Origin: Allacma fusca
Lineage: Eukaryota > Arthropoda > Collembola > Symphypleona > Sminthuridae
Reading direction: 5' to 3'
DNA: 64,000 nucleotides
Assembly (NCBI GenBank): GCA_947179485.1
Contig: OX359249.1
Location: 41,898,250 to 41,962,249 of the forward strand
Shown: positions 63,753-64,000 of the stretch, piece after piece
Layout of the letters: each line of letters opens with the position of its first letter
Numbering within the stretch: the first letter of the stretch is position 1
Notes under the pieces: model-generated
Seen by the model: the letters and a program-made list of their open reading frames with translations, nothing else
Database searches by the model: none
Told to the model about the DNA's origin: nothing
Position numbers and translations under genes: made by a program

Positions 63753-64000
63753 GATCAGGAGTGGGGTATGGTGGGCCCAGCTACCACTTAGGGTCAGGTG
63801 ACGGCCTGGAGATTCTCAACTACCGTGACAGACATCGAAGTGGTTCGGACGGGGATGGAGAAGATGATTCACCACCAACGCAACGCCACGGTCTACCAAT
63901 GATTCCTCAGTCTGTGCAAAATATCCCTCCTCACTTGAATTGTCAGTCGCTGAGGAGAAGTCGATCCCGACCTTCTCCCAGTTCATCGGCATTAGGTGTC
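63753..64000 (+). CDS. Coding exon (partial, runs off window end), unknown Gly/Ser/Pro-rich protein
   Basis: The exon begins after a good 3' splice site (ttgttttatctacag, AG at 63751-63752). It opens with the last two bases (GA) of a split codon and stays open for 82 codons to the window edge; the other two + frames hit stops within 50 bp. Residues 1-20 are Gly-rich (SGVGYGGPSYHLGSGDGLEI). Next come a charged stretch (LNYRDRHRSGSDGDGEDD), a Pro-rich segment with IPQSVQNIPPHL, and a basic Ser/Arg/Pro patch (SLRRSRSRPSPSSSALGV). There is no membrane segment or folded-domain signature; the composition suggests a disordered tail or linker with possible phosphorylation sites. Local GC is clearly higher than in the upstream 60 kb, as expected for an exon. 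The downstream donor lies outside the window. I do not recognise the family. Confidence 0.85.

Overview
The window looks like nuclear DNA from an animal with a sizeable, intron-rich genome, most likely an invertebrate and possibly an arthropod. The evidence is indirect. Base composition is moderately AT-rich, CpG does not look depleted, and there are no operons or densely packed open frames. Short GA/CT microsatellites occur about once every 1.5-2 kb, and GT-AG introns of only 72-151 bp flank the few recognisable exons. No species can be named from the sequence alone.

Only the last ~600 bp holds convincing protein-coding sequence. On the + strand, an exon at 63488-63601 and one running off the window end at 63753-64000 are each open in a single frame, carry good splice signals, and join in phase across a 151-bp intron through a Gly codon split G|GA. 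A 17-nt candidate microexon at 63399-63415 sits directly after a (CT)n tract and also fits the phase. The joined piece (up to 126 residues) has a short amphipathic helix-like segment, a basic Arg/Trp stretch, then a Gly/Ser/Asp/Pro-rich, probably disordered tail ending in an Arg-Ser-Pro-rich patch. I do not recognise the protein. The upstream ~63 kb is either long intron(s) of this gene or intergenic DNA; the sequence does not decide.

1-63398 is non-coding as far as I can read it. It holds about 40 (CT)n/(GA)n tracts, some (CA)n/(TG)n, (TACA)n/(ATGT)n, (AAC)n, (CAT)n and poly-C tracts, a 24-bp tandem repeat at 17360-17434, and a degenerate ~15-bp tandem repeat near 42.9-43.05 kb. At 40951-41031 there is a short fragment resembling the terminal repeat of a pogo/Tigger-type DNA transposon. 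A few stretches (about 6.46-6.52, 7.84-7.96, 58.98-59.06 and 61.88-62.24 kb) are rich in homeodomain-type AT motifs and are candidate regulatory elements. A 134-codon cysteine-rich open frame at 12526-12927 without a proper start is the only other frame that looks mildly protein-like; it may be chance.

I saw no tRNA, rRNA, CRISPR, viral or complete transposon gene, and no evidence for a novel multi-gene system. The most checkable leads are the terminal gene, its microexon, the cysteine-rich frame, the transposon fragment and the AT-motif clusters. Most open frames over 60 codons here are chance frames or translated microsatellites.
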